43,782 nucleotides of DNA from CBDBZL01 sp031399025 (GCA_031399025.1 JANNOJ010000099.1:1-43782), one strand, 5' to 3'; numbered from the stretch's first letter, positions 1-7,481 are shown. The notes: generated from the sequence alone by a model not told the origin. Numbers and translations are program-made.

Positions 1-45
1 GATGATACAGCCAAATAAGGGCAACACTCGCCCGAATTACCGTGT

Positions 46-453
46 TCATTTCAGCGTCTTCAGATACTCGATCAGCTCCTTGCGCTTGGCCGGATCGGCT
101 TGGCCTGCATAGACCATCTTGGTGCCCGGCACCTTCTTGGATGGCATGATCAGCCATTCGTCGAGAGCCTGCTCATCCCACATCAGCCCCGAGGCCAGAA
201 GCGCGTCGGAGTATTTATAGGCATCGCCCAGATGGCCGGCCTTGGCCCCGAATACTCCGGCCAGGCTGGGTCCGATCCCGTGCGATCCGGCCTGGACCGC
301 GTGGCACGAGGAACATTGGGCGAAGGCAGCCGGGCGGGCATCGGCAACGGTCGGAGCGCCTCCTTCGTCCGCAGGCGCTTCTTTGGGGCCGCTGCAAGCC
401 GCAAGGCCGCCTGCCAGCATGATCGCCAACGCTATTCCATTCCAGCACCGCAT
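46..453 (-). CDS. Class I cytochrome c, lipoprotein-anchored
   Basis: This is a small monohaem electron carrier of about 135 residues, probably tethered to a membrane facing the periplasm. The N-terminus is a lipoprotein signal ending in a LAAC lipobox with Cys20. The haem-binding CSSCH lies at 47-51, followed by GIGPSLAGVFG, and the axial methionine is probably Met113 in the VPGTKM motif. This is the ordinary arrangement of mitochondrial-type cytochrome c. I start at the ATG at 453 because a GGAG lies 8 bases upstream of it; a TTG two codons earlier sits too close to that site. It lies 57 bp downstream of the PagL-like gene on the same strand and may be cotranscribed. The redox partner is not evident. 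Confidence 0.9.
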   Translation of the reverse strand: MRCWNGIALAIMLAGGLAACSGPKEAPADEGGAPTVADARPAAFAQCSSCHAVQAGSHGIGPSLAGVFGAKAGHLGDAYKYSDALLASGLMWDEQALDEWLIMPSKKVPGTKMVYAGQADPAKRKELIEYLKTLK

Positions 454-510
454 CTGCAAGTCTCCGCCAAGGGGGGTTAAGCGCAGCTTAAGCGCGCGCC
501 CATCCTGGCG

Positions 511-1041
511 TCAACGCAAGCGGTAGCCAAGCCGCACTCCGAACATGTCAATTCCGGGGTTCTGCCCTCCATCGAACAGGCGGGCATGGCTGATGTGGAC
601 CCAGCTCGCTTCGATCGAAATCCGGTCTGTCAGACGGGTGCCCAGCGCGATCTCGGGCTCAAACAGCACGCGGCTACCCAGATCGGTGCGCGTGTCGCCG
701 GCGGCATTGACCCGGTAGGATGGCCCGTCATGGACCACAATGCCAACGCCGGGCCGCAGATAGACCGGCCCTTTGCCGATCTTCCAGGCCAGGCCCGCGC
801 CGGCAAAGCTGGTGTCGCCCCGGCTGTTGAGCGAGGCGATCAGATAGGGCGCGGGCTTGCCGATGAAGGCCAGCCCCTCGATCGGGGCAAAGCGATAGCC
901 TGCCATGAAATCCGCCCCGCGCTCGCCAGTGTCCAGCGTCAAGGGCGTGTTTACGCCGTGGACATAGCCGCCGACAAACACCTCCTGCGCAGCGGCGGGT
1001 GAGGCAAACGCAGCCAAAGCCAGGAACCAGGTAACGCGCAT
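511..1041 (-). CDS. PagL-like lipid A 3-O-deacylase (outer-membrane acyloxyacyl hydrolase family)
   Basis: The 176-residue product has a signal peptide (cleavage probably after SPAAA) and alternating beta-barrel-like strands, matching the PagL family of outer-membrane lipid A deacylases. The family's catalytic His-x-Ser is visible as H149-I-S151 near the C-terminus, followed by NPGI. The acidic residue completing the triad, Glu in characterised PagL, appears to be Asp165 here, with two extra residues between the Ser and the acid. Activity is therefore likely but not certain. A strong AGGAGAA site lies just before the ATG. It is divergent from the MATE gene. Removing an acyl chain would modulate lipopolysaccharide or, in sphingolipid-containing relatives that lack LPS, some other acylated lipid. 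Confidence 0.75.
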   Translation of the reverse strand: MRVTWFLALAAFASPAAAQEVFVGGYVHGVNTPLTLDTGERGADFMAGYRFAPIEGLAFIGKPAPYLIASLNSRGDTSFAGAGLAWKIGKGPVYLRPGVGIVVHDGPSYRVNAAGDTRTDLGSRVLFEPEIALGTRLTDRISIEASWVHISHARLFDGGQNPGIDMFGVRLGYRLR

Positions 1042-1181
1042 CAGCTTCTCCTATGGCGAATCACAAGGCCGCCGCGCCCCCCTTGTCTGTGGCACCCTTG
1101 CCGCAAGCTTAAGGAAAAGCGCGCGCTGCGATAGCCCGGCCCTTTGCAGCGCCATCGCGCGCGGCTAACGGAGCCGGCTTT

Positions 1182-2561
1182 ATGTCTGATATTGGCACCC
1201 CATCGCTTTGGCGCCTTGAACTTGGAGCCATGCTGCGTCTTTCGGCGCCGCTGGCGGCTGCCAATCTGCTGCAGATGATGGTTCACACGATCGATGTGAT
1301 CTTCGTGGCCCGGCTCGGCGAAGTGCCGCTGGCCGCATCCAGCCTGTCGATATCGGTATTCGGCTTGATGATGTGGTGCTTTTCGGGCCTGACCGGCGCG
1401 GTCGCCCCGCTGATCGCGGCTGAACTGGGACGCCGCAAACATGCCGTGCGCGAAGTGCGGCGCAGCGTGCGGATGGCGCTGTGGCTAGCGGTGCTATGCG
1501 GCCTCTTCGGCATGATCGTATCCAGTTTTGGCGAGCAAATCATGCTGGCTACCGGGCAGGACCGGGCCGTTTCCGCTGCGGCGGGCGGCTTCATGGCGGT
1601 ATTGCTGTGGGCGATGATCCCGATGATCGTCGCCAACGTCCTGCGGACTTTTGTTGCGACACTGGGCCGTCCGGTCTTCGCCACTGCGATCACCGCGCTG
1701 GCGATTTTCGTCAATGCGCTGGGCAATTACGCCTTCGTCTTCGGCAATCTCGGCGCGCCCGAGCTAGGCCTGGAAGGTTCCGCCGTGTCGAGCGTCCTGA
1801 CCTCTGTGGCAATGGTCGCAGCCTATGTCATCGCCATCGCTGCCGATCGGCGGCTGCGGCGCTATCATATTTTCGGGCGCTGGTGGCGGCCGGAGTGGGC
1901 GCGGCTGCGCGAAATCATGAAGATCGGCACCCCGATCGCCTTCACCATTCTGGCCGAGGCCGGGCTGTTCAGCGGCGCAGCCTTTTTGATGGGCTGGATC
2001 GGCCCGGCCGAACTTGCCGGGCATACCGTGGCGCTGCAAATAGCGGCGCTCGCCTTTCAGGTGCCGTTCGGGATCGGTCAGGCGGCGACCATCCGGGTTG
2101 GCTATTACTTCGGCGCTGGTGACCGCGCCGGAATTGGCCGAGCCGGTTGGGCCGCGCTGACCCTGTCGATCGCTTTCATGGCGCTGCCTGCCAGCGCCAT
2201 GCTGCTGATGCCGCGCACGATCCTGTCGCTCTATGTCGATCCTTCGGCAGCGGCCAAAGCGGCGATGGTCGGCTTTGCGGTCCAGTACATGATCGTCGCC
2301 GCCGCCTTCCAGCTGTTCGACGGGGTCCAGGCGGTCGCCGCCGGAGCGCTGCGGGGCTTGCAGGATACGCAGATGCCGATGGCCATCGCGATCTTCGGCT
2401 ATTGGCTGCCCGGTATGGGCACGGCGATCTGGCTCGGCTTCCGCACCCCGCTGGAAGGCACCGGCGTCTGGATCGGGTTGGCAGTCGGTCTGGTAGTCGT
2501 TGCGGGCCTGTTGACCTGGCGCTGGCACGGCCGCGAGCGATTGGGACTGCTGCCGGGCTGA
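1182..2561 (+). CDS. MATE-family multidrug/metabolite efflux transporter
   Basis: The 459-residue protein is hydrophobic throughout, with about twelve predicted membrane helices arranged as two similar halves, the hallmark of the MATE (NorM/DinF) family. Typical features are the N-terminal APLAAANLLQM segment, the short conserved helix with PEL and GLEGSA near 190-200, and PFGIGQAATIRVGYYFGAG in the second half. Members export cationic drugs and dyes or metabolites in exchange for Na+ or H+. A GGAG lies about 8 bases before the ATG. The gene stands alone, upstream of but clearly separate from the groESL promoter. Its substrate cannot be told from sequence. Composition is lower in GC than genes beyond position 3,700. 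Confidence 0.9.
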   Translation: MSDIGTPSLWRLELGAMLRLSAPLAAANLLQMMVHTIDVIFVARLGEVPLAASSLSISVFGLMMWCFSGLTGAVAPLIAAELGRRKHAVREVRRSVRMALWLAVLCGLFGMIVSSFGEQIMLATGQDRAVSAAAGGFMAVLLWAMIPMIVANVLRTFVATLGRPVFATAITALAIFVNALGNYAFVFGNLGAPELGLEGSAVSSVLTSVAMVAAYVIAIAADRRLRRYHIFGRWWRPEWARLREIMKIGTPIAFTILAEAGLFSGAAFLMGWIGPAELAGHTVALQIAALAFQVPFGIGQAATIRVGYYFGAGDRAGIGRAGWAALTLSIAFMALPASAMLLMPRTILSLYVDPSAAAKAAMVGFAVQYMIVAAAFQLFDGVQAVAAGALRGLQDTQMPMAIAIFGYWLPGMGTAIWLGFRTPLEGTGVWIGLAVGLVVVAGLLTWRWHGRERLGLLPG

Positions 2562-2600
2562 ATTGGCGCGGTGCCCTGAAAAATTCGGCACAGACTCACT

Positions 2601-2646
2601 TTGACGATGGTCTCTCCTTGACGATGGACGGGCGCAGACCCATATG
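2601..2646 (+). promoter_or_regulatory. groESL promoter (heat-shock/sigma70-like) with 10-bp direct repeat
   Basis: TTGACG (2618-2623) and CATATG (2641-2646) are separated by exactly 17 bp. Read as CTTGACG...CCCATATG, the pair also resembles the alphaproteobacterial sigma-32 consensus (CTTGAA, 17-18 bp, CYTATNT). The inferred start site, near 2653, falls at the edge of the CIRCE operator. The ten bases TTGACGATGG occur twice, at 2601-2610 and 2618-2627, so the -35 element is duplicated; only the downstream copy has a -10 at proper spacing. Confidence 0.6.
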
Positions 2647-2653
2647 CGCCTCG

Positions 2654-2680
2654 CTGGCACTCAAACCATGAGAGTGCCAA
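2654..2680 (+). promoter_or_regulatory. CIRCE operator (HrcA-binding inverted repeat)
   Basis: The arms CTGGCACTC (2654-2662) and GAGTGCCAA (2672-2680) form an inverted repeat around a 9-bp spacer, matching the CIRCE consensus TTAGCACTC-N9-GAGTGCTAA. HrcA binds this element and represses groESL until heat titrates GroEL. Its place between the promoter and groES fits repression by blocking initiation. hrcA is not in the window. Confidence 0.9.
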
Positions 2681-2714
2681 GCCTCATTCAACACCACAAG
2701 AGAGGTATCATCCC

Positions 2715-3002
2715 ATGAAGTTCCGTCCGCTGCATGACCGCGTGCTGGTCCGCCGCATCGAAGCCGAGGAAAAGACCGCCGGCGGCATCATCATCCCCGA
2801 TAGCGCCAAGGAAAAGCCCAGCGAAGGCGAAATCGTCGCTGTCGGCACCGGCACCCGCGCCGAAGACGGCAAGATTACCCCGCTCGACGTCAAGGCCGGC
2901 GATCGCATCCTGTTCGGCAAATGGTCGGGCACCGAAGTCAAGGTCGATGGCGAAGAGCTGCTGATCATGAAGGAATCGGATGTTCTTGGCATTATCGGCT
3001 GA
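2715..3002 (+). CDS. groES: Co-chaperonin GroES
   Basis: The 95-residue protein is full length for GroES, the seven-subunit lid of the GroEL folding chamber in the cytoplasm. It begins MKFRPLHDRVLVRRIE, has the mobile-loop stretch KTAGGIIIPDSAKEKP at about 20-35, and ends with a typical SDVLGIIG. An AGAGG site precedes the ATG. It is followed after 44 bp by groEL, the standard operon order. Glu codons are mostly GAA (9 of 11 by eye), like the first part of groEL and unlike genes further right. Confidence 0.98.
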   Translation: MKFRPLHDRVLVRRIEAEEKTAGGIIIPDSAKEKPSEGEIVAVGTGTRAEDGKITPLDVKAGDRILFGKWSGTEVKVDGEELLIMKESDVLGIIG

Positions 3003-3046
3003 GTGAACTCTGCTCCAATCAACTGAATTCAAAAGGAAACTGAACA

Positions 3047-4693
3047 ATGGCTGCCAAGGAAGTACGCTTTTCACGCGATGCGCGTGAACGCATTCTCGCC
3101 GGCGTGGATATTCTCGCCAATGCGGTGAAGGTTACTCTGGGCCCCAAGGGCCGCAATGTCGTGATCGACAAGAGCTTCGGCGCTCCGCGCATCACCAAGG
3201 ACGGCGTTACCGTCGCCAAGGAAATCGAGCTCAAGGACAAGTTCGAGAACATGGGCGCACAGATGCTGCGCGAAGTGGCCTCGAAGACCAATGATCAGGC
3301 CGGCGACGGCACCACCACCGCCACCGTTCTGGCTCAGGCGATTGTCCGCGAAGGCATGACCTCGGTCGCTGCTGGCATGAACCCGATGGATCTGAAGCGC
3401 GGCATCGATATTGCCGTGACTGCGGTGGTTGCTGATCTGGTCAAGCGGTCCAAGCCGGTTTCCGGCAGCCAGGAAATCGCCCAGGTCGGGATCATCTCGT
3501 CCAATGGCGACAAGGAAGTTGGCGAGAAGATTGCCGAAGCCATGGAAAAGGTCGGCAAGGAAGGCGTGATTACCGTCGAAGAGGCCAAGGGTCTCGAGTT
3601 TGAACTCGATGTCGTCGAAGGCATGCAGTTCGACCGCGGCTATCTCTCGCCCTACTTCGTCACCAATGCCGAGAAGATGACCGTGGATCTGGATAATCCC
3701 TACATCCTGATCCACGAGAAGAAGCTCAGCAACCTGCAGTCGATGCTGCCGGTGCTCGAGGCGGTGGTCCAGTCGGGCCGTCCGCTCTTGATCATCGCCG
3801 AGGACATCGAGGGCGAGGCGCTCGCCACGCTGGTGGTCAACAAGCTGCGCGGCGGCCTCAAGGTCGCGGCCGTCAAGGCGCCCGGTTTCGGCGATCGTCG
3901 CAAGGCGATGCTGCAGGACATCGCGATCCTCACCAACGGCGAGATGATCTCCGAGGACCTGGGCATCAAGCTCGAGAACGTCACCACGGCGATGCTCGGC
4001 CAGGCCAAGACGGTCACCATCGACAAGGACAACACCACCATTGTCGACGGTGCCGGTTCGGGCGACACGATCAAGGCCCGGGTCGAGCAGATCCGCGCCC
4101 AGATCGAGACCACTTCGTCGGATTACGACAAGGAGAAGCTGCAGGAGCGGCTGGCCAAGCTCGCCGGCGGCGTCGCGGTCATCAAGGTCGGCGGGTCGAC
4201 CGAAGTCGAGGTGAAGGAGCGCAAGGATCGCGTCGATGACGCCCTGCACGCCACCCGCGCCGCGGTCGAGGAAGGCATCGTTCCGGGCGGCGGCGTCGCG
4301 CTGCTCTACGCCACCAAGGCGCTGGCCGGGCTCGAAGGGGCCAATTCCGACCAGACCCGCGGCATCGACATCGTCCGCCGCGCGCTGCAGTCGCCCGTCC
4401 GCCAGATCGCCGAGAATGCCGGCCATGACGGCGCGGTCGTCGCCGGCAAGCTGATCGACGGCGATGACGAGACGATGGGCTTCAACGCCGCCACCGACGT
4501 CTACGAGAACCTCGTGGCGGCCGGCGTCATCGATCCCACCAAGGTGGTCCGCACCGCGCTGCAGGACGCAGCGTCCGTGGCGGGCCTGCTGATCACCACC
4601 GAGGCGGCGATCAGCGAATTGCCCGAGGACAAGCCGGCAATGCCCATGGGCGGCGGCGGCGGCATGGGCGGCATGGGCGGCATGGACTTCTGA
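3047..4693 (+). CDS. groEL: Chaperonin GroEL
   Basis: The 548-residue ATP-dependent folding chaperone is full length, from MAAKEVRFSRDAR to the Gly-Met tail GGMGGMGGMDF. The nucleotide-binding GDGTTT lies near residue 86, and IVPGGGVALL near 410 is the conserved equatorial segment. GroEL forms two stacked seven-subunit rings capped by GroES. AAGGAAAC precedes the ATG. The oddity is internal. Up to about position 3,700 (residue ~218) codons favour GAA, GAT and AAT, with local GC of 55-57% in three 60-base lines counted by hand. Beyond it GAG, GAC and AAC dominate and GC is 65-75%. The reading frame and protein stay intact, so the gene looks mosaic. Confidence 0.98.
   Translation: MAAKEVRFSRDARERILAGVDILANAVKVTLGPKGRNVVIDKSFGAPRITKDGVTVAKEIELKDKFENMGAQMLREVASKTNDQAGDGTTTATVLAQAIVREGMTSVAAGMNPMDLKRGIDIAVTAVVADLVKRSKPVSGSQEIAQVGIISSNGDKEVGEKIAEAMEKVGKEGVITVEEAKGLEFELDVVEGMQFDRGYLSPYFVTNAEKMTVDLDNPYILIHEKKLSNLQSMLPVLEAVVQSGRPLLIIAEDIEGEALATLVVNKLRGGLKVAAVKAPGFGDRRKAMLQDIAILTNGEMISEDLGIKLENVTTAMLGQAKTVTIDKDNTTIVDGAGSGDTIKARVEQIRAQIETTSSDYDKEKLQERLAKLAGGVAVIKVGGSTEVEVKERKDRVDDALHATRAAVEEGIVPGGGVALLYATKALAGLEGANSDQTRGIDIVRRALQSPVRQIAENAGHDGAVVAGKLIDGDDETMGFNAATDVYENLVAAGVIDPTKVVRTALQDAASVAGLLITTEAAISELPEDKPAMPMGGGGGMGGMGGMDF
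3690..3720. other. Composition and codon-usage breakpoint inside groEL
   Basis: The last cluster of AT-ending codons (GTG GAT CTG GAT AAT CCC) ends near 3,700. Downstream the gene switches to C/G-ending codons. By eye Glu is 13 GAA to 6 GAG before, and about 4 GAA to 20 GAG after. Genes left of the point share the first style and genes right of it the second. It marks either homologous recombination within a conserved gene or a join between contigs of different strains. Confidence 0.55.
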
Positions 4694-4699
4694 TCCGCT

Positions 4700-4733
4700 G
4701 GGGCTGCGACGAGCATCGGTTCGCCGCAGCCCC
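4700..4733 (+). terminator. Hairpin after groEL, possible terminator
   Basis: GGGGCTGCG (4700-4708) pairs perfectly with CGCAGCCCC (4725-4733) across a 16-base loop, seven bases after the groEL stop. There is no T-run, so this may be an mRNA 3' stabiliser or a weak terminator. Confidence 0.4.
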
Positions 4734-4798
4734 GCACAGGTCAGGCGGCTTTGGCGTCGCTCGCTTGCTGCACGAAGATACAGCTACACGCGATACAG

Positions 4799-4830
4799 GG
4801 GCCGGCGGAGCAATCCTCCGGCCCATTTTC
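4799..4830 (+). terminator. Second hairpin downstream of groEL, Rho-independent-like
   Basis: GGGCCGG (4799-4805) pairs with CCGGCCC (4818-4824) around a 12-base loop and is followed by ATTTTC. It lies 105 bp past groEL and before the next gene, so it could end the groESL transcript. Confidence 0.45.
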
Positions 4831-4924
4831 GCGTGCGCGGTTGGCGGCCACGGCAATCTTCGATAAAAGCACCGGGCCGAGCAAGCGGACGACACGCTTG
4901 CCGGGGGAGCGAGGGGAGACGAGG

Positions 4925-5737
4925 ATGCGTTATCTGCTTACCGCGGCATTGGCCGCCAGCGTTCTGGCGGTGGGCGCACTGGCCGGATGCAGCGACACCC
5001 AGGTCGAGACAGCCGAAGCGGCGCCCGCCTACACCGCCACGCAATACGCCTCTGCGGTCCGCGACATCGCCCGCACCGACGCCGACCGCGCGAGCGATGC
5101 CAGCCGCAAGCCGGGCGAGCTGCTCGCCTTCGCCCAGATCGACCGGGGCGAGGTGGTGGGCGACTACATCATGGGCGGCGGCTACGTCACCCGCCTGCTG
5201 GCGATGGCGGTGGGCGCGGGCGGCCGCGTCTACGCCTTCCAGCCGGAGGAATTCATCGGCTTCCGGGCCGAATATGCCACCGAGCAGGACGCCGCGGTGG
5301 CGCCCTATGGCGACGCGCAGGGCAATCCCGGACGGGTGCTCCCGCTGCGCGCGCCGATCGCCGCGCCCGGCTTTCCGCAAGGCGAGCTCGACACCATCAT
5401 CACGGTGATGAACCTGCACGATCTGTGGCTGACCGCCTTCCCCGATGGCACCGCGCAGCGGGCGATCGGCGCGCTCTACGCCGCGCTGAAGCCCGGCGGC
5501 AAGCTGGTGGTGGTCGATCACCGGGCGCCCGCAGGCAGCGGCACGGCCACAGCCCAGACGCTGCACCGGATGGACCAGCAGGCGGCCATCGCCGCGCTCA
5601 CCGCCGCCGGCTTCGAGCTCGAGGAGGAGAGCGATCTCTACGCCCGCCCCGACGATCCGCGCACCGCCAACGTGTTCGAGGACGGCGCTGGCGGCGAGAG
5701 CGACCAGTTCGCGCTGCGCTTCGTCAAGCCCGCCTGA
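4925..5737 (+). CDS. Exported lipoprotein with class I SAM-methyltransferase-like fold
   Basis: The 270-residue product starts with a clear lipoprotein signal (LAGC, Cys22), then carries the pattern of a class I methyltransferase: a motif-I-like GDYIMGGGYVTRLLA at 79-93, DTIITVMNLHDLW at 156-168, and LKPGGKLVVVDH at 189-200. The motif-I glycines are spaced unusually (M-G-G-G rather than the common G-x-G-x-G). I start at the ATG at 4,925, preceded by GGGGAGACGAGG, because that exposes the signal peptide; the frame is open further upstream. A methyltransferase fold outside the cytoplasm is puzzling because S-adenosylmethionine is not expected there, so it may bind another ligand or be catalytically silent. 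Substrate unknown. Confidence 0.7.
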   Translation: MRYLLTAALAASVLAVGALAGCSDTQVETAEAAPAYTATQYASAVRDIARTDADRASDASRKPGELLAFAQIDRGEVVGDYIMGGGYVTRLLAMAVGAGGRVYAFQPEEFIGFRAEYATEQDAAVAPYGDAQGNPGRVLPLRAPIAAPGFPQGELDTIITVMNLHDLWLTAFPDGTAQRAIGALYAALKPGGKLVVVDHRAPAGSGTATAQTLHRMDQQAAIAALTAAGFELEEESDLYARPDDPRTANVFEDGAGGESDQFALRFVKPA

Positions 5738-5886
5738 GCTGCGCGGCGGCTGATCCACCGTACGGATGCCTCCGCATTCATTGGCTCACCGACCGCCTCT
5801 TACCGGACCGCTGGTCAAGCGGGGAACCGCGTTGTACGTTCTGTCGCCCAGGACGCACGTCTCGTCGCAGGTGCGCTTGTGAGGAT

Positions 5887-5927
5887 TTCGCGGGGTTGAT
5901 TCACCTTCTGCAAAGGTTCGCGGGGTT
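5887..5927 (+). repeat. Direct repeat upstream of the beta-lactamase-like gene
   Basis: TTCGCGGGGTT occurs at 5887-5897 and again at 5917-5927, exactly 30 bp apart, about three helical turns. It sits immediately before the gene starting at 5,940 and could be a pair of operator half-sites. No repressor gene is nearby. Confidence 0.4.
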
Positions 5928-5939
5928 ATAGTGGCAGTT

Positions 5940-6950
5940 ATGAGAACATCGTTCTTCGCCAAGATCGTTGCCGCCACCACACTGGTTCTGGCTGCGTGGG
6001 TGCCCGCTGCGGCGCAGGACCAGCTCGCCGGCTTCGAGGCGACCTTCGACGATGCGCTCGGCACGCAGCTGCGCGCCCCGCGCGACTACACGCCCCGGGT
6101 CGATACCGTGCTCGAGCAGCGCATCGCCCAACTGGCCGAAAGCAGCCGCGGCCGGATCGGGGTCGCGGCCATCGACCTGGCGAGCGGCAACGAGGTGTCA
6201 ATCCTGGGCGACCAGCGCTTCCCGATGGCCAGCACCAGCAAGATCGCCATCGCCGCCACTTTTCTCGAAGGTGTGGACCAGGGCCGCTGGAGCCTGACCA
6301 GCGAGTTCCCGCTGCTGCTGCCGGTCCAGTCGCGGCCGTTTTCCAGCGCCGCTGCGCCCGTGCGCCGCGGGCAGTATATGAGCGCGCTCCAGCTCATCGA
6401 CCTGATGATCACCCGCAGCTCCAATCCCGCGACCGACGCGCTGTTGGCCGCGGTGGGCGGGCCGGGCGCAGTGAACGCCTGGGCGCGCCGCGCCGGCGTC
6501 GCCGAGTTTGAACTGACCCGCGATATCGCCACGCTGGTGCGCGACGATGGCGAGTTCGATCCGGCCAGCCACATCGACGGGCGCGACAGCGCCACGCCCC
6601 GGGCGATGGTGCAATTGTTGGCCGGCATCCACCAGGGTCGCTGGCTAAGCCCGGCGAGCCGCGACGTGCTGGTCGGCGCCATGGAACGCTGTCGCACGGG
6701 CACCAGGCGCATCCCCGCGATGATGCCCGAGACGGTCACGGTGGCGCACAAGACCGGCTCGCTCAACAACACGTCGAGCGATGTCGGCATCCTGACCATG
6801 CCCGACGGTCGCTCGATCGCGCTGGCGATCTACGTCACCGGACAGGGCTCGCGCGACGTTCGCGAACGTCGCATCGCGTCCATCGCCCGGGCGATCTACG
6901 ATGGCTATACCGCGCCCGATGCGGGTTGGCTGAACGCCGCCTCCCACTGA
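5940..6950 (+). CDS. Class A beta-lactamase-like exported serine hydrolase
   Basis: The 336-residue protein has a signal peptide (cleavage near AAAQ, residue 26) and the penicillin-recognising serine enzyme motifs in order: S98-T-S-K101 with the acylating serine, S160-S-N162 in place of the usual SDN, and H270-K-T-G273. SATPRAM near 217-223 matches the post-omega-loop segment of class A enzymes. The omega-loop ExxLN motif carrying the deacylating Glu166 is not recognisable; Glu205 is the nearest candidate and lies about two residues off register. Hydrolysis may be poor, or the substrate different. The ATG at 5,940 is chosen; a GTG nine bases upstream is possible. It stands alone and confers resistance only if deacylation works. 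Confidence 0.75.
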   Translation: MRTSFFAKIVAATTLVLAAWVPAAAQDQLAGFEATFDDALGTQLRAPRDYTPRVDTVLEQRIAQLAESSRGRIGVAAIDLASGNEVSILGDQRFPMASTSKIAIAATFLEGVDQGRWSLTSEFPLLLPVQSRPFSSAAAPVRRGQYMSALQLIDLMITRSSNPATDALLAAVGGPGAVNAWARRAGVAEFELTRDIATLVRDDGEFDPASHIDGRDSATPRAMVQLLAGIHQGRWLSPASRDVLVGAMERCRTGTRRIPAMMPETVTVAHKTGSLNNTSSDVGILTMPDGRSIALAIYVTGQGSRDVRERRIASIARAIYDGYTAPDAGWLNAASH

Positions 6951-6995
6951 GCTTTCCGGCCCGGCCCCACTCGCCTCATCGGTGATCCAGGGCGA

Positions 6996-7009
6996 GGGGC
7001 AAAGGCCCC
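6996..7009 (+). terminator. Small hairpin after the beta-lactamase-like gene
   Basis: GGGGC (6996-7000) and GCCCC (7005-7009) pair around a 4-base loop. It lies 45 bp past the stop, next to the stronger minus-strand terminator, so the region between these convergent genes may stop both transcripts. Confidence 0.35.
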
Positions 7010-7015
7010 AAGCAA

Positions 7016-7043
7016 AAGGGCGCGGCCTTGCGGCCACGCCCTT
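7016..7043 (-). terminator. Rho-independent terminator of the small lipoprotein gene
   Basis: AAGGGCG-C-GGCC, loop TTGC, GGCC-A-CGCCCTT form a long stem. The single C/A mismatch on the plus strand becomes a G-U pair on the minus strand, and the minus-strand RNA continues into UUUUGC. Both points assign it to the minus-strand gene ending at 7,066. Confidence 0.8.
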
Positions 7044-7065
7044 CCTTGTCGGTGACCCGAATGAC

Positions 7066-7371
7066 TTAGTCGGCGTCGGCTTCCGCCACCGTCTCGTCCT
7101 GGATGTCGGCTTCGACCGTGTCGCCCATTTCGTCGGTGGCTTCGCCGGCGGCGTCCACGCCCTCGGCAACTTCGCTGCCGGCTTCGGCCGCGGCGCCCTC
7201 GACGGCTTCGCCGGCCTCGTTCAGCTCGGCGCCCATCGCGTCGGCATTGGCTTCGGTGTCGGCAGCCATGCTGTCGACGGTGGCTTCGGCGTTCTCTTCG
7301 GTGCCTTCCGAGCAGGCCGCGAGCGACAGAGCGCCGCCAGCAATGGCGGCAGCGAGAATGATCTTGCGCAT
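7066..7371 (-). CDS. Small acidic Ala/Glu-rich lipoprotein, unknown function
   Basis: The 101-residue product has a lipoprotein signal with LAAC (Cys20). The rest is almost wholly Ala, Glu, Asp, Gly, Val and Met (for example GEAVEGAAAEAGSEVAEG), suggesting a flexible or amphipathic helical, strongly acidic periplasmic tail. It begins at the ATG at 7,371, preceded by TGAGGA at 8-base spacing; a GTG five codons earlier lacks a site. It has its own terminator and a plausible promoter, so it is monocistronic. I recognise no enzyme domain. Low-complexity lipoproteins of this type are common in related genomes, but their role is unknown. Confidence 0.75.
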   Translation of the reverse strand: MRKIILAAAIAGGALSLAACSEGTEENAEATVDSMAADTEANADAMGAELNEAGEAVEGAAAEAGSEVAEGVDAAGEATDEMGDTVEADIQDETVAEADAD

Positions 7372-7452
7372 GATGAAAGTCCTCACACAATCTTGAGACC
7401 GGTCGGAGCGAACCTCGCGACCGGTAGCGGGGCCAACTGACCCTCAGCTGCC

Positions 7453-7481
7453 TAAATAAGGCCACAATTATCCTAACGCAA
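7453..7481 (-). promoter_or_regulatory. Possible promoter of the small acidic lipoprotein gene
   Basis: On the minus strand TTGCGT (7476-7481) and TATTTA (7453-7458) are separated by 17 bp, about 80 bp before the ATG at 7,371, in a locally AT-rich stretch. Confidence 0.35.
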
